A stretch of 64,000 bases of DNA, taken from Paraprevotella clara YIT 11840 (lineage in GTDB: Bacteria > Bacteroidota > Bacteroidia > Bacteroidales > Bacteroidaceae). The stretch spans positions 62,001 to 126,000 of the forward strand of contig NZ_JH376592.1 of NCBI RefSeq assembly GCF_000233955.1, in the 5' to 3' direction. Shown here one piece after another: positions 9,437 through 17,844 of this stretch (positions within the stretch are counted from its first letter, which is position 1; each line of letters starts with the position of its first letter). A program made the position numbers and the translations under genes. Below the pieces are notes generated by a model. The model saw only the letters and a program-made list of their open reading frames with translations, had not been told where the DNA came from and did no database searches.

Positions 9437-10348
9437 ATGAAACCTACACTTTTCTTATTGGCTGCCGGTATGGGTAGCCGTTATGGCGGTTTGAAACAAT
9501 TGGACGGGCTGGGTCCGAATGGCGAAACCATCATGGACTATTCTATCTATGATGCCATCCGTGCCGGTTTCGGCAAAATTGTCTTCGTCATCCGCAAAGA
9601 CTTTGAAGAACAATTCCGCACACAAATCCTTTCAAAATACGAAGGAAAGATTCCGGCTGAGTTGGTATTCCAAAGCCTGGACGCACTGCCCGAAGGTTTT
9701 ACTTGCCCGGAAGGCCGCGTAAAGCCATGGGGTACGAACCATGCCGTATTGATGGGTAAAGATGTCATCAAAGAACCGTTCTGTGTCATCAACTGTGATG
9801 ACTTCTACGGCCGCGACGCATTCGCCACCATCGGCAAGTTCCTGAGCGAATTGCCGGAAGGCTGCCAAAATACATACGCCATGGTGGGCTTCCGTTGCTG
9901 CAATACGCTCAGCGAAAACGGCTCCGTTGCACGTGGTGTCTGCATGTACGACGACCATCATCACTTGAAAGATGTGGTGGAACGTACGGAAATCATGCGT
10001 GTGGACGGTCCTATCTGCTACAAAGACGAAGAAGGTAAATGGATTCCGTTGGAAGAGAACGTACCGGTCAGCATGAACATGTGGGGCTTCACTCCCGACT
10101 ACTTCCAGCATAGCGAAGAATATTTCAAAGAGTTTCTGAGCAATCCGAAGAACATGGAAAATCCGAAAGCCGAGTTCTTCATCCCGCTGATGGTGAATAA
10201 GCTCATCAACGAAGGTACCGCTACGGTAGAAGTGCTCGACACTACCAGCAAATGGTTCGGTGTAACATACGCTGCCGACCGTGAAGCCACAGTAGAAAAG
10301 ATTGCCTCCTTGGTAGCAGCAGGAGAATACCCGGAAAAGCTGTTCTAA
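9437..10348 (+). CDS. Sugar-phosphate nucleotidyltransferase family protein
   Basis: A 303-residue cytosolic protein of the NTP_transferase fold. The N-terminus LLAAGMGSRYGGLKQLDGLG is the nucleotide-binding signature (LAAGxGxRxxxxxK), and CVINCDDFYG (about 115-124) supplies the metal-binding Asp pair. Such enzymes transfer a nucleotidyl group to a sugar-1-phosphate or a similar acceptor. The sequence does not tell me which substrate, because the acceptor-side motifs differ from RmlA and GalU. It is transcribed alone and followed by a very strong terminator at 10378-10430. Confidence 0.8.
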   Translation: MKPTLFLLAAGMGSRYGGLKQLDGLGPNGETIMDYSIYDAIRAGFGKIVFVIRKDFEEQFRTQILSKYEGKIPAELVFQSLDALPEGFTCPEGRVKPWGTNHAVLMGKDVIKEPFCVINCDDFYGRDAFATIGKFLSELPEGCQNTYAMVGFRCCNTLSENGSVARGVCMYDDHHHLKDVVERTEIMRVDGPICYKDEEGKWIPLEENVPVSMNMWGFTPDYFQHSEEYFKEFLSNPKNMENPKAEFFIPLMVNKLINEGTATVEVLDTTSKWFGVTYAADREATVEKIASLVAAGEYPEKLF

Positions 10349-10377
10349 ACAAGGCTCTTTTATTTCTTTACCTAAAA

Positions 10378-10430
10378 AAAGAATCCTTCTTGCATGGAGT
10401 TCATCCGGCAAGAAGGATTCTTTTTTTATA
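10378..10430 (+). terminator. Rho-independent terminator after the nucleotidyltransferase
   Basis: A perfect 16-bp stem pairs 10378-10393 (AAAGAATCCTTCTTGC) with 10408-10423 around a 14-nt loop, followed by a T-rich tail. An ATG in the loop opens a longer frame into the recombinase gene but is not a credible start. Confidence 0.92.
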
Positions 10431-10528
10431 TTGTCCGCCCTCCATCTGACTGTCACCTAAAGGCAGTCTGTTTTTTTCTGCAAGATAAAGTAAAAAACAC
10501 AGTATTGTCTTACAAAAAAAATCGTAAA

Positions 10529-11614
10529 ATGAAGAAATCAACAATCTGTAAAAGCAAGAAAGCCGACTTCTTGTCTTTCATGCAAAATCAAATCCAAGAA
10601 AAAAAGATGCGCAACAAAATCAAAACATCTGCGAACTACCAATCATCCCTGCGTTCCTTTACACATTTCCTCCAAACCAAAGGCTACTGTCGCTCTGTAA
10701 GCTTCGAATCTATCACCGAAGAATTAATCGCATCTTACGAAACCTACCTACAACACGAACGCGGTATCACCAAAAACAGCAGTTCCTTTTATATCCGCAC
10801 ATTGCATGCGGCCTATAAAAAAGGAATTGCCATGCTCAATCTGAAACTTCGAGACCCCTTCGGCAACGTCTATACGGGAGTAGACAAAACCCGAAAACGG
10901 GCTGTAAACATCGATGTCATCATCAAACTCATGCAATATAAGAAGCTCAATAAAAGTATGGAATTCAGTCGCGATACATTTGTATTTTGCTTTTTCGCAC
11001 AAGGTATGTCTTTCATAGACTTCGCCAAACTAAAAAAGGAAAATCTGCAAAACGGACGCCTTTCCTATTATCGAAGTAAAACCGGACGCCTGCTCTCTGT
11101 CAAGGTAGACAGAATCATGAGAACCATCATCAATAAATACGCCTCTCCCCAATCGGACTTTCTTTTCCCTGTAATGAAAACCACAGAATTCCGACAGTCC
11201 GTTTACGACTCAGCCTTACGGACATACAATCTCAATTTAAAAAAGCTATCCGAATTGTTAGGAGAGAAAGCCACGCTCACCTCTTACGTCCCGAGGCATT
11301 CATGGGCCTCGGAAGCCTTAAAGCTTCATATCCCGATGCACGTCATCAGCGAGTCTATGGGGCATTCCAATGAAAAGACCACTTCCATCTATCTCACTTC
11401 GCTGGACCACCGCAATATTGATGCTGCAACAAGAAAAATATTTGAAAAGGCAAATAGAAGAAGTAAAATAAAGAAACGAATCAGACAGTCTTCAACAAAA
11501 ACTTCAACGCTCTCCTATTCAGCAATATATCCTCAATATTATTATTCCATCTCTATGCAAGAGGTGGATAAATCCGATGCAAATGTAGATAAAATACTTA
11601 AACCCACAAAATAA
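10529..11614 (+). CDS. Tyrosine recombinase (probable DNA invertase)
   Basis: A 361-residue site-specific recombinase of the Bacteroidota tyrosine type. An N-terminal SAM-like core-binding domain (about 30-115) precedes the catalytic domain (about 125-310). Visible catalytic elements are Lys184 in YYRSKTGRLL, Arg256-His257 in YVPRHSWAS, His279 in SMGHS and the nucleophile Tyr288 in TTSIYLT. The usual first Arg is not in its canonical place (FFAQGMSFID). A non-canonical first Arg is also known in IntDOT. I chose the ATG at 10529 because the earlier ATG lies inside a terminator hairpin. The 3' end of the gene runs through the left inverted repeat of a 165-bp segment, so inversion would swap the last 15 codons. 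It most likely flips the promoter of the following lipoprotein gene. Confidence 0.9.
   Translation: MKKSTICKSKKADFLSFMQNQIQEKKMRNKIKTSANYQSSLRSFTHFLQTKGYCRSVSFESITEELIASYETYLQHERGITKNSSSFYIRTLHAAYKKGIAMLNLKLRDPFGNVYTGVDKTRKRAVNIDVIIKLMQYKKLNKSMEFSRDTFVFCFFAQGMSFIDFAKLKKENLQNGRLSYYRSKTGRLLSVKVDRIMRTIINKYASPQSDFLFPVMKTTEFRQSVYDSALRTYNLNLKKLSELLGEKATLTSYVPRHSWASEALKLHIPMHVISESMGHSNEKTTSIYLTSLDHRNIDAATRKIFEKANRRSKIKKRIRQSSTKTSTLSYSAIYPQYYYSISMQEVDKSDANVDKILKPTK
11550..11568 (+). repeat. Left inverted repeat of the invertible segment
   Basis: TCTCTATGCAAGAGGTGGA, the exact reverse complement of 11734-11752. It lies within the recombinase coding sequence and encodes the residues SMQEV and part of the next codon. 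It is the likely recombination site. Confidence 0.88.
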
Positions 11615-11733
11615 TCGGTCTTTTTTTCTCGAAAAAACAAATGATTTACTAAAAAAACACGAAAGAACAGATTTGGAAGATGGTTCTAAAGCACTATGAC
11701 TCACATATAATAGACAGGCCTACATTCCCTTTT
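11569..11733. promoter_or_regulatory. Invertible promoter segment (OFF orientation)
   Basis: This 165-bp AT-rich segment lies between perfect 19-bp inverted repeats. It contains the last codons of the recombinase and a consensus promoter on the minus strand at 11580-11610 that points away from the lipoprotein gene. I found no plus-strand TAnnTTTG match in the segment or between it and the ATG at 11821. After inversion the -7 box would lie at 11715-11722, facing the gene with a leader of about 90 nt. Confidence 0.8.
11580..11610 (-). promoter_or_regulatory. Consensus promoter inside the invertible segment
   Basis: On the minus strand: TTTG (11610-11607), 19-nt spacer, TACATTTG (11587-11580), an exact match to the Bacteroidota promoter. 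In this orientation it would transcribe antisense into the recombinase 3' end. Confidence 0.8.
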
Positions 11734-11752
11734 TCCACCTCTTGCATAGAGA
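11734..11752 (-). repeat. Right inverted repeat of the invertible segment
   Basis: TCCACCTCTTGCATAGAGA, a perfect reverse complement of 11550-11568, ending 68 bp before the lipoprotein start codon. Confidence 0.88.
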
Positions 11753-11820
11753 GAGAAAAGAATATGATTCTAAAAACAGGAAAGTAGAGAACATATATTT
11801 TTTAATTAATTTGTTTTATT

Positions 11821-14800
11821 ATGAAGAAGAAGTTTATTAGTGTTGCGATGTTTTGCGCATTGATTGCCAGTTCCCCGGTTTGGGTCGGCTGCTCAGATTA
11901 CGATGACGACATTGCCAATCTACAATCACAGGTAGACGCATTGAAACAAACGGTAGATGTTTCAACCGCAGAAGCCCTGAAAGCCCTGCAAGAAGCTCAA
12001 GCCGCATTGCAGGAGGACATCAACGAATTGACAGCGGGCAAAGCCGACACACAGGCCGTGAAGGACTTACAGGAAACCGTGGCTGCACTCCAAACAGCCA
12101 TCACAGAGAACGACATCACCAAAATCGGCGAATTGAGTTCTCAGGTCAGCGAACTGATCACACAGGTAAATGGAATAGAAGGCGACTTGGATAAGACCCA
12201 AAGCGACCTTGAGCAACAAAAGACTGAGTTGGAAGGCAAGGTCAACAGCCTGCGCACCGATTTGGAGAAAGCCATTGCCGACAAAGCCGACCAAGCTACC
12301 GTGGACAACATCAAGTCTGAATTGGATACGGCCGTAACAAACCTTACAGACGTAGAAAACCGTTTGGTGGAAGTAGAGAAATGGATTAAGAACAACGGGC
12401 AGGAATTGGCCAAACTGACTGCAAACGTAAGCCAGATCAACAACCTGATAGCTAAAATCAGTGAAGAAGCGGCTACGACTATTTCCGACCCAGCCATCTT
12501 GGCAGCCATCAAGGCATTGCCCACCACGGTAAGTTCACTTACCACCCTGCAACAACAAATCGGTAAGGAAACGGAAGCCGGAAGCATCCTCTACCGTCTG
12601 GCCGCCCTCGAAGAATGGAAGAACACTATCGTGACCGAATTACTGACCGGCACGGGATACAGCAGCTTTGCCGACATTTGCCAAGACATCAAAGAGCTGC
12701 AAGAAGCATTGACGGGCAGCGGCAGCGAAACTCCGGGCGTAGACCCGAGCGACCCGGGCTTGGTTGAACAATTCAACGCACTGAAAGCCGAAATGGCCAA
12801 GTTCGACATGATTCAAAGCGTGGTGTACATCCCGAACCTTACTTCTACCGAAGAAGGAGGCTATTTGTTGAAGTCTTCCGTGCTGAAAGTGTACAATAAA
12901 AACAGCACGGCCGCGAACGAGGATGATAAATACGAGGAAGTAGCACAAAGCACAAAATCCAACACGATTCAGTTCCGCGTGTCTCCGGCCTCCAAAGCCA
13001 AGGACTTCACAGGGGATAACCCTAAATATACCTTGACTTTCGACGGAACTAAAATCGAAAAGAAAAACTTCTCTGAATTGGTTACTGTTGGAGAAGCCCG
13101 ATTGAAAGATGCAGATGCAGGTATTATAGAATACACCGTAGAAACTCAAATAAAGGACAATGAGGTATGGGCTGTTTGCGCTGTCATCAAGGCTGTGGAA
13201 CAAACTGCCGAAGAAGGTGAAGAAAGTACGGGCGCAAAGGATAATACCGAACTGACCACGACCTACTTTACGGCAACGAGAGTAACGGACAAAGTGAAAA
13301 CCATTGCCGTCACAAACTCCAACCAAGACAAAACGACCATGCCTTACAAGAATCCAGACGGCAGCGAGAGCACGATAGACTACACTGCAGGCCGCAAGGT
13401 CGTAGGTTACGATGCATCTAATACCCCCATCGTAGAAGACATGATTGATGAATACGGTGTTCCGACGACTATTACGTACAAATGTACGGCTGATAATACA
13501 GAGTGGTTCGAGGTTGAAAACGGCGTACTGAGCATGACAGACGCATCAAACGCCATGATTGGACGTACGGTTACAGTCACCGCTTCAGTCACGTTAGGTT
13601 CAATCGAACTCCAAGCTCCGGCATACAAAGAAGTGACGGTGACCCGCCGTGTGGTAGAGCATACCGTAGCAGGTGAACCTAAGACATTGATATGGAACCA
13701 GAACAACCAGTACATCGCCTTGAGTACCGGGGAAATGGATGCCATCATCAAGGAGACTGAATTGTCTCGCGGTGATTTCAATGAACTTGTCGAAGAAAAC
13801 AAACCGACAAACTTGAATAGCTTGTGCCTGATGACCGGTGCAGATATCTTAACATTAGACACTGAAGCTGAGAATGTTGAAAACGACAACACCTTGTACA
13901 TTGTCGTTCCCGGCAAACTGAATACCGGTACAGCCCAGACCCTCGACATCACATTGAAGGAGGAAACTACCGAAGGTACCAGCACTACGCAAACCGACTC
14001 TTACGTAATCAAGGTGAAAGTCAGCGACATGCAGTATCCTGTTTCCGCAATCGAGAAGAACCCGGTACGTTGGAACCAAGACGGACAGACCATCGAATAC
14101 ACTCCGCAGATTGAATGGGAAAAAGGCACGACCGACATTGTGGCTAGCATGAACAATGTCTTTAATGCTAAAGACTTGTTCGCCGACTACGAAGAATTGA
14201 ACAAACAAGCTAACGACCTTGGCTTCAAACTTGTTGTCGGAATCAAAGACAATGCAACTATCAAGGGGGTCACTTACAATAATGCCAATAGAACACTCAC
14301 TTACGACAAGTCTCAATATGAGGGTGACAACGTAAGCCTAGTAATCTACTTGGATTACAATGGTAAGAAGATTGCTGAAACCTACTGTGAAATCAGCGTA
14401 CAAAAGCTGAGTGGAACCTGGAAGAACCCGACCGAAATGGCTATGACCGTCTACGATTTGTCTAAGACCTACAATGTGTCCACAGGTGCCGAGTGGGTTG
14501 ACTTTGCCGGACGCACCATATGGAAAGACGGTGCCGTAGTGGAGACGACCAAAGATGACAAGGGCAACTGGAAGTCTAAGTTCAGCAAGGATCCGTTCTC
14601 AACAATGGTATACGGCATGACTGCACCGTCATTCGCTATCGTCAATCCGCATACTGGAAAAGTTGATGACTACAAAGACAAATATGTCATTGTTGACTCA
14701 AAGACCGGCGTAGTTACGTTCAACGAAAATGCAACACAATCAGGGTTCGATGCCGCTCATACGGTAACCATCCGCATCAGTGCCGATTCTCCGTGGGGCG

Positions 14801-14898
14801 CAATCGAGAACATGAATGTGGGCGAGAGCGGCTACTACGTAGACGTGACGTTCACCATTGGAAAAGGTGCAAGCAACAATTACAAAGGAGAAATGTAA
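11821..14898 (+). CDS. Large surface lipoprotein with N-terminal coiled coil, phase-variable candidate
   Basis: A 1025-residue predicted lipoprotein. The signal ends at Cys24 and is followed by SDYDDD, which fits the acidic export signal of surface-exposed Bacteroidota lipoproteins. Residues about 30-240 form heptad-rich coiled coils (IANLQSQVDALKQTV and many EL/KL heptads). A PGVDPSDPG linker follows near 300, then a beta-rich body of Ig-like segments with recurring EYTPQIEW and PVRWNQDG elements. The N-terminal layout resembles the DUF4988/PL29-lyase N-terminal region, but I see no catalytic domain, so no enzymatic role is claimed. It has no promoter of its own in this orientation. The invertible segment directly upstream suggests ON/OFF control of a surface structure. 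Confidence 0.82.
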   Translation: MKKKFISVAMFCALIASSPVWVGCSDYDDDIANLQSQVDALKQTVDVSTAEALKALQEAQAALQEDINELTAGKADTQAVKDLQETVAALQTAITENDITKIGELSSQVSELITQVNGIEGDLDKTQSDLEQQKTELEGKVNSLRTDLEKAIADKADQATVDNIKSELDTAVTNLTDVENRLVEVEKWIKNNGQELAKLTANVSQINNLIAKISEEAATTISDPAILAAIKALPTTVSSLTTLQQQIGKETEAGSILYRLAALEEWKNTIVTELLTGTGYSSFADICQDIKELQEALTGSGSETPGVDPSDPGLVEQFNALKAEMAKFDMIQSVVYIPNLTSTEEGGYLLKSSVLKVYNKNSTAANEDDKYEEVAQSTKSNTIQFRVSPASKAKDFTGDNPKYTLTFDGTKIEKKNFSELVTVGEARLKDADAGIIEYTVETQIKDNEVWAVCAVIKAVEQTAEEGEESTGAKDNTELTTTYFTATRVTDKVKTIAVTNSNQDKTTMPYKNPDGSESTIDYTAGRKVVGYDASNTPIVEDMIDEYGVPTTITYKCTADNTEWFEVENGVLSMTDASNAMIGRTVTVTASVTLGSIELQAPAYKEVTVTRRVVEHTVAGEPKTLIWNQNNQYIALSTGEMDAIIKETELSRGDFNELVEENKPTNLNSLCLMTGADILTLDTEAENVENDNTLYIVVPGKLNTGTAQTLDITLKEETTEGTSTTQTDSYVIKVKVSDMQYPVSAIEKNPVRWNQDGQTIEYTPQIEWEKGTTDIVASMNNVFNAKDLFADYEELNKQANDLGFKLVVGIKDNATIKGVTYNNANRTLTYDKSQYEGDNVSLVIYLDYNGKKIAETYCEISVQKLSGTWKNPTEMAMTVYDLSKTYNVSTGAEWVDFAGRTIWKDGAVVETTKDDKGNWKSKFSKDPFSTMVYGMTAPSFAIVNPHTGKVDDYKDKYVIVDSKTGVVTFNENATQSGFDAAHTVTIRISADSPWGAIENMNVGESGYYVDVTFTIGKGASNNYKGEM

Positions 14899-14962
14899 TC
14901 CCGCAAAAAGCCTTGCCCATCCGTTTTCTCTCCATCTACGGACGAGGTAAGGAAGGTTGGTC

Positions 14963-15000
14963 AGAGACGGTCTCCGCGAGGAGGCCGTCTCTTGTATTTA
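14963..15000 (+). terminator. Terminator after the surface lipoprotein
   Basis: A 13-bp stem pairs 14963-14975 with 14980-14992 with one G-T pair and a GCGA loop, followed by TTGTATTTA. It also separates this gene from the convergent methyltransferase. Confidence 0.75.
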
Positions 15001-15732
15001 TAACGTTACGGACAGCCGCGCCAGATAATCATAATGTTCTCCGTCCTGCAACCGTTCCGCACGGAAACCGTTTTCCTGTGCATAGTAGGCCAAAGTGTCG
15101 AAGTCCACATAGAGCCACGGGAAAGGTGCACCTTTCACTCGCTTGTACTGCATCCGGAAATCCAACTCACCGTAGTAACCGGCATTCAGGTCAATGTCCA
15201 ACGCGCCGTCTTCGTCTTCATAAATATAGCGCAAGTCACTGGAATCCACCAACACGCAACCGCTGGGTGCCAACAGTTGCTTCATGCGACGGAAAAACAA
15301 GGGCATGCGTTCCAGCCGCCCGATGATGCCGGAACCGTTCATCAACATCAGCACCGTATCGTAACATCCTGCGAAAGCCTCGTCGAAGACATCCGCCTCC
15401 CAAGCCTGCCTCACCCCGCGCCGACGCATCACGTCCACCGACAACGGCGAGATGTCCACCGCCGTCACGTCCAACCCGCGCCTTTGCAAGGCCAGGCTGT
15501 GGCAGCCCGCCCCGGCACCGACATCCAACACCCGCCCGCGACACAAGTCCAAAGCTTTCCGTTCCAATGGCGGCATATCCTCCTCTTCACGAAACAACGT
15601 GCCGACCGGCATCTCGTCTTCGTCAAACTGTGGGGAGAACCCCCGCAGGCGACCGACCCGGCCTGTCTCATAATAGTCACGGATGGCCTGCCCCATCGGG
15701 TCGCATCCGTCTTCCAACAATCCGTTCTTCAT
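14998..15732 (-). CDS. Class I SAM-dependent methyltransferase
   Basis: A 244-residue methyltransferase from the ATG at 15732; the longer frame back to 15819 overlaps the promoter. Motif I is VLDVGAGAGCHSLAL and motif II VTAVDISPLSV, followed by YDTVLMLMNGSGIIG (about 120-135) at the active-site edge. The C-terminal part is rich in Tyr and Phe. The fold is clear; the substrate is not. It is transcribed alone, divergent from the HMA/AraC regulator 93 bp away. Confidence 0.85.
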   Translation of the reverse strand: MKNGLLEDGCDPMGQAIRDYYETGRVGRLRGFSPQFDEDEMPVGTLFREEEDMPPLERKALDLCRGRVLDVGAGAGCHSLALQRRGLDVTAVDISPLSVDVMRRRGVRQAWEADVFDEAFAGCYDTVLMLMNGSGIIGRLERMPLFFRRMKQLLAPSGCVLVDSSDLRYIYEDEDGALDIDLNAGYYGELDFRMQYKRVKGAPFPWLYVDFDTLAYYAQENGFRAERLQDGEHYDYLARLSVTL

Positions 15733-15752
15733 ATTTTTATGTCTTGGCAGCG

Positions 15753-15760
15753 CAAAGATA
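15753..15760 (-). promoter_or_regulatory. -7 element of the methyltransferase gene
   Basis: TATCTTTG on the minus strand, about 20 bp before the ATG. It supports the start at 15732 rather than the upstream ATG. Confidence 0.5.
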
Positions 15761-15794
15761 CGACAAATATCCTCGCCGCTACGCTTATTTGCAT

Positions 15795-15802
15795 TATCTT
15801 TG
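15795..15802 (+). promoter_or_regulatory. -7 element of the HMA/AraC regulator gene
   Basis: TATCTTTG on the plus strand, 24 bp before the ATG. It lies back-to-back with the divergent methyltransferase promoter. Confidence 0.5.
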
Positions 15803-15825
15803 CAGTCTATAGGCTTCACGTTTTT

Positions 15826-16398
15826 ATGGAAACAGACCGTAACATATACATCAAGAACATGGTGTGCGACCGTTGCGTCATGGTCGTACGGAGCGTACTG
15901 GAACGTCTCGGGCTGATGCCCTTATCGGTCGAACTCGGACGGGCCGAACTTTCCGCCCCTCTCACAGAGACCGCACGCCAGGCCCTGCGCGAGGCCCTCG
16001 CTCCCTTGGGATTCGAACTGATAGACGACCCGCGCATCCGTACCGTAGAGCATATCAAGCGTCTCATCATCGAACTCGTGCACCATCAGGACAACCGCCT
16101 GCGGACAAACCTGTCGCAATACCTCGCCACGGAGTGCCGCCACGATTACGGTACGCTCAGCAAGCTGTTCTCCGAAACGCAAGGCACGACCATCGAAAAA
16201 TACTTTATCGCCCAGAAAATCGAACGTGCCAAGGAACTGTTGGATTACGGTGAACTGACCCTCAACGAAATAGCCGACCGGCTGAACTATTCAAGTACCG
16301 CCCACCTCAGTGCCCAGTTCAAGGCACAGACCGGATATACTCCACGGCAATACAGGCAACAGAAAGAGCGGGCACGTATCCCTTTGGACAAGATTTGA
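15826..16398 (+). CDS. AraC-type regulator with an N-terminal metal-binding (HMA-like) domain
   Basis: A 190-residue regulator. Residues 1-70 look like a heavy-metal-associated fold: IYIKNMVCDRC places Cys14 and Cys17 in the M-x-C-x-x-C position, followed by a beta-alpha-beta pattern ending GFELIDD. Residues about 85-185 form an AraC helix-turn-helix domain (TLSKLFSETQG, then LTLNEIADRLNYSSTAHLSA and FKAQTGYTPRQYR). I infer that binding of Cu(I) or another soft metal controls DNA binding. Its position two genes from a CopA-type ATPase supports a metal-response role. A long upstream extension of the frame is overlap with the methyltransferase and was not used. Confidence 0.85.
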   Translation: METDRNIYIKNMVCDRCVMVVRSVLERLGLMPLSVELGRAELSAPLTETARQALREALAPLGFELIDDPRIRTVEHIKRLIIELVHHQDNRLRTNLSQYLATECRHDYGTLSKLFSETQGTTIEKYFIAQKIERAKELLDYGELTLNEIADRLNYSSTAHLSAQFKAQTGYTPRQYRQQKERARIPLDKI

Positions 16399-16402
16399 AA
16401 AA

Positions 16403-16432
16403 ACGCCCGTCCGGGAAATCCCGGACAGGCGT
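16403..16432 (-). terminator. Bidirectional terminator between the regulator and blaR1
   Basis: A 14-bp stem with one mismatch pairs 16403-16416 with 16419-16432. On the minus strand it is followed by a run of T, so it ends the blaR1 message best. It may also serve the convergent AraC gene. Confidence 0.8.
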
Positions 16433-16463
16433 GAAAACACCGGCATCATGCAGGCCGCGCACC

Positions 16464-17840
16464 TTACGGTATCCATTTAAAAGTCCGAGGCTTGTTGTAC
16501 GCCATGTTGAGTTTTAACAAATCCTGCACGTCCTCAGGCCGATAGGAGTGCGACAACTCCGCCACGGCCATCCGGACGGCCTCTTGCACAGAGTGTTCCA
16601 CGGCCTGCAAGTCCTCCTTTTTCGTTTCCACACGGGTGGTAATCCGCACGGTGAACCGCTTTCCTGCCTTGAACGCGTTTTGCAACCGGGCAAAATGCTT
16701 CACCAAAGAGGCCGACATGATCTCTTGCACCTGTTCCGGCATCATGATTTCTCCTTTCCGCCCATACCGGTTTCCCAGCGGGTCAAAAAACACCTTTCCT
16801 CTGTGGTTGATATACACGTCGTACACGTTCGGGCCGTCTTCCACTTCGACGTAACGCCTTTCCTGCCCCACCGTGTCCGTCGGTGCCTCGCCTGCGGTTT
16901 CCACATCCGCCGTCTTCTCCTGCAACCACTCCACATTCATTTCCGGCCGGGCAAACAGCCATGCCGTACCACCCGCCAAGGGTATGGCCCACAACAGGGC
17001 CAACCGTCTCCACCGGTTTGTTCTTTTCCGTAACATCATAACTACACGTTTTTTGAGTGAACAGTGCAAAAAGCCGCTCGCCATGGCATATTTCTTTGCG
17101 CCCACAGCCTTCCGCACCAACAACATTTGATATGTTTTCGCATCGATGCCTTGTCCAAGTACGCCTTCATCGGCCTGATATTCATGCACCTCGCGCAATT
17201 CCTTGCGCAACAACCATGCCACGGGATGAAACCAAAACAAGGTGACAAGCCCCTGCATCAGGCATTCGTCCCACGTGTGGCGGTAGCGGATGTGCATCAG
17301 TTCGTGCAGCCGTATCAAAGGGAAATCCCGGTAATCCGCACGGTTCATCACCAACCAACGCCCCACACAGAAAGCCCCCACCGGTTCGTCCGTCCACACT
17401 TCCGTCCACTTCTTCTCTCTCCTGCACGTGCCGCATTTCACCAACCGCCACACGCGCACATACCCCAAAAGCCAGAAAATCAGCATGCAGACGGTTCCGG
17501 TACAATACACGACGGGCACGACAGCCCATCCCGCAGCCTCATCCCCACATGCCGGAAGTTCCCGGCCAAGGGCCGTTTCCGCCCCACCGTCAGAACCGCT
17601 TTCCGGCCACGCCTCCGCCAGTTTCTCGTTCCACACACGCAACGGGCGTTGCACGGGACTCTCCCGCTCCACCGTCCACGGCACAAGGGGCATGCACAGG
17701 CAAACCGCCACTCCCCACAGCAATAACCTGCGGTTGAAGCCGAACAAGGTGGAACCGGCAAACAGCCATTTGTAGAACCCGTAAAGGACGCACAGGCAAA
17801 TGCCGGCCTTTGTCAGATACATGAATACCGCCGCTGTCAT
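16464..17840 (-). CDS. BlaR1-type M56 membrane metallopeptidase
   Basis: A 458-residue membrane protein. Transmembrane segments lie at about 5-25, 36-55 and 105-130. The zinc protease motif is HELMH at 179-183, with Glu220 in HEYQADEGVL as the likely third ligand. A further membrane segment follows (about 285-302, RLALLWAIPLAGGTAWLF). The C-terminal 150 residues are periplasmic and are not a penicillin-binding sensor like that of staphylococcal BlaR1, so the signal is unknown. In the family, activation leads to loss of the partner BlaI repressor. It starts 4 bp after blaI and is presumably co-transcribed with it. Confidence 0.87.
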   Translation of the reverse strand: MTAAVFMYLTKAGICLCVLYGFYKWLFAGSTLFGFNRRLLLWGVAVCLCMPLVPWTVERESPVQRPLRVWNEKLAEAWPESGSDGGAETALGRELPACGDEAAGWAVVPVVYCTGTVCMLIFWLLGYVRVWRLVKCGTCRREKKWTEVWTDEPVGAFCVGRWLVMNRADYRDFPLIRLHELMHIRYRHTWDECLMQGLVTLFWFHPVAWLLRKELREVHEYQADEGVLGQGIDAKTYQMLLVRKAVGAKKYAMASGFLHCSLKKRVVMMLRKRTNRWRRLALLWAIPLAGGTAWLFARPEMNVEWLQEKTADVETAGEAPTDTVGQERRYVEVEDGPNVYDVYINHRGKVFFDPLGNRYGRKGEIMMPEQVQEIMSASLVKHFARLQNAFKAGKRFTVRITTRVETKKEDLQAVEHSVQEAVRMAVAELSHSYRPEDVQDLLKLNMAYNKPRTFKWIP

Positions 17841-17844
17841 ACTT

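Noticed and set aside
10394-10528. A longer N-terminus for the recombinase
   Set aside because: The upstream ATG lies in the loop of the nucleotidyltransferase terminator. The sequence between is not conserved-looking, and recombinases of this family start near MKKST.
15034-15825. A 454-codon version of the AraC regulator
   Set aside because: The extra 264 codons are antisense to the methyltransferase gene and have no coding character; a -7 element lies before the ATG at 15826.
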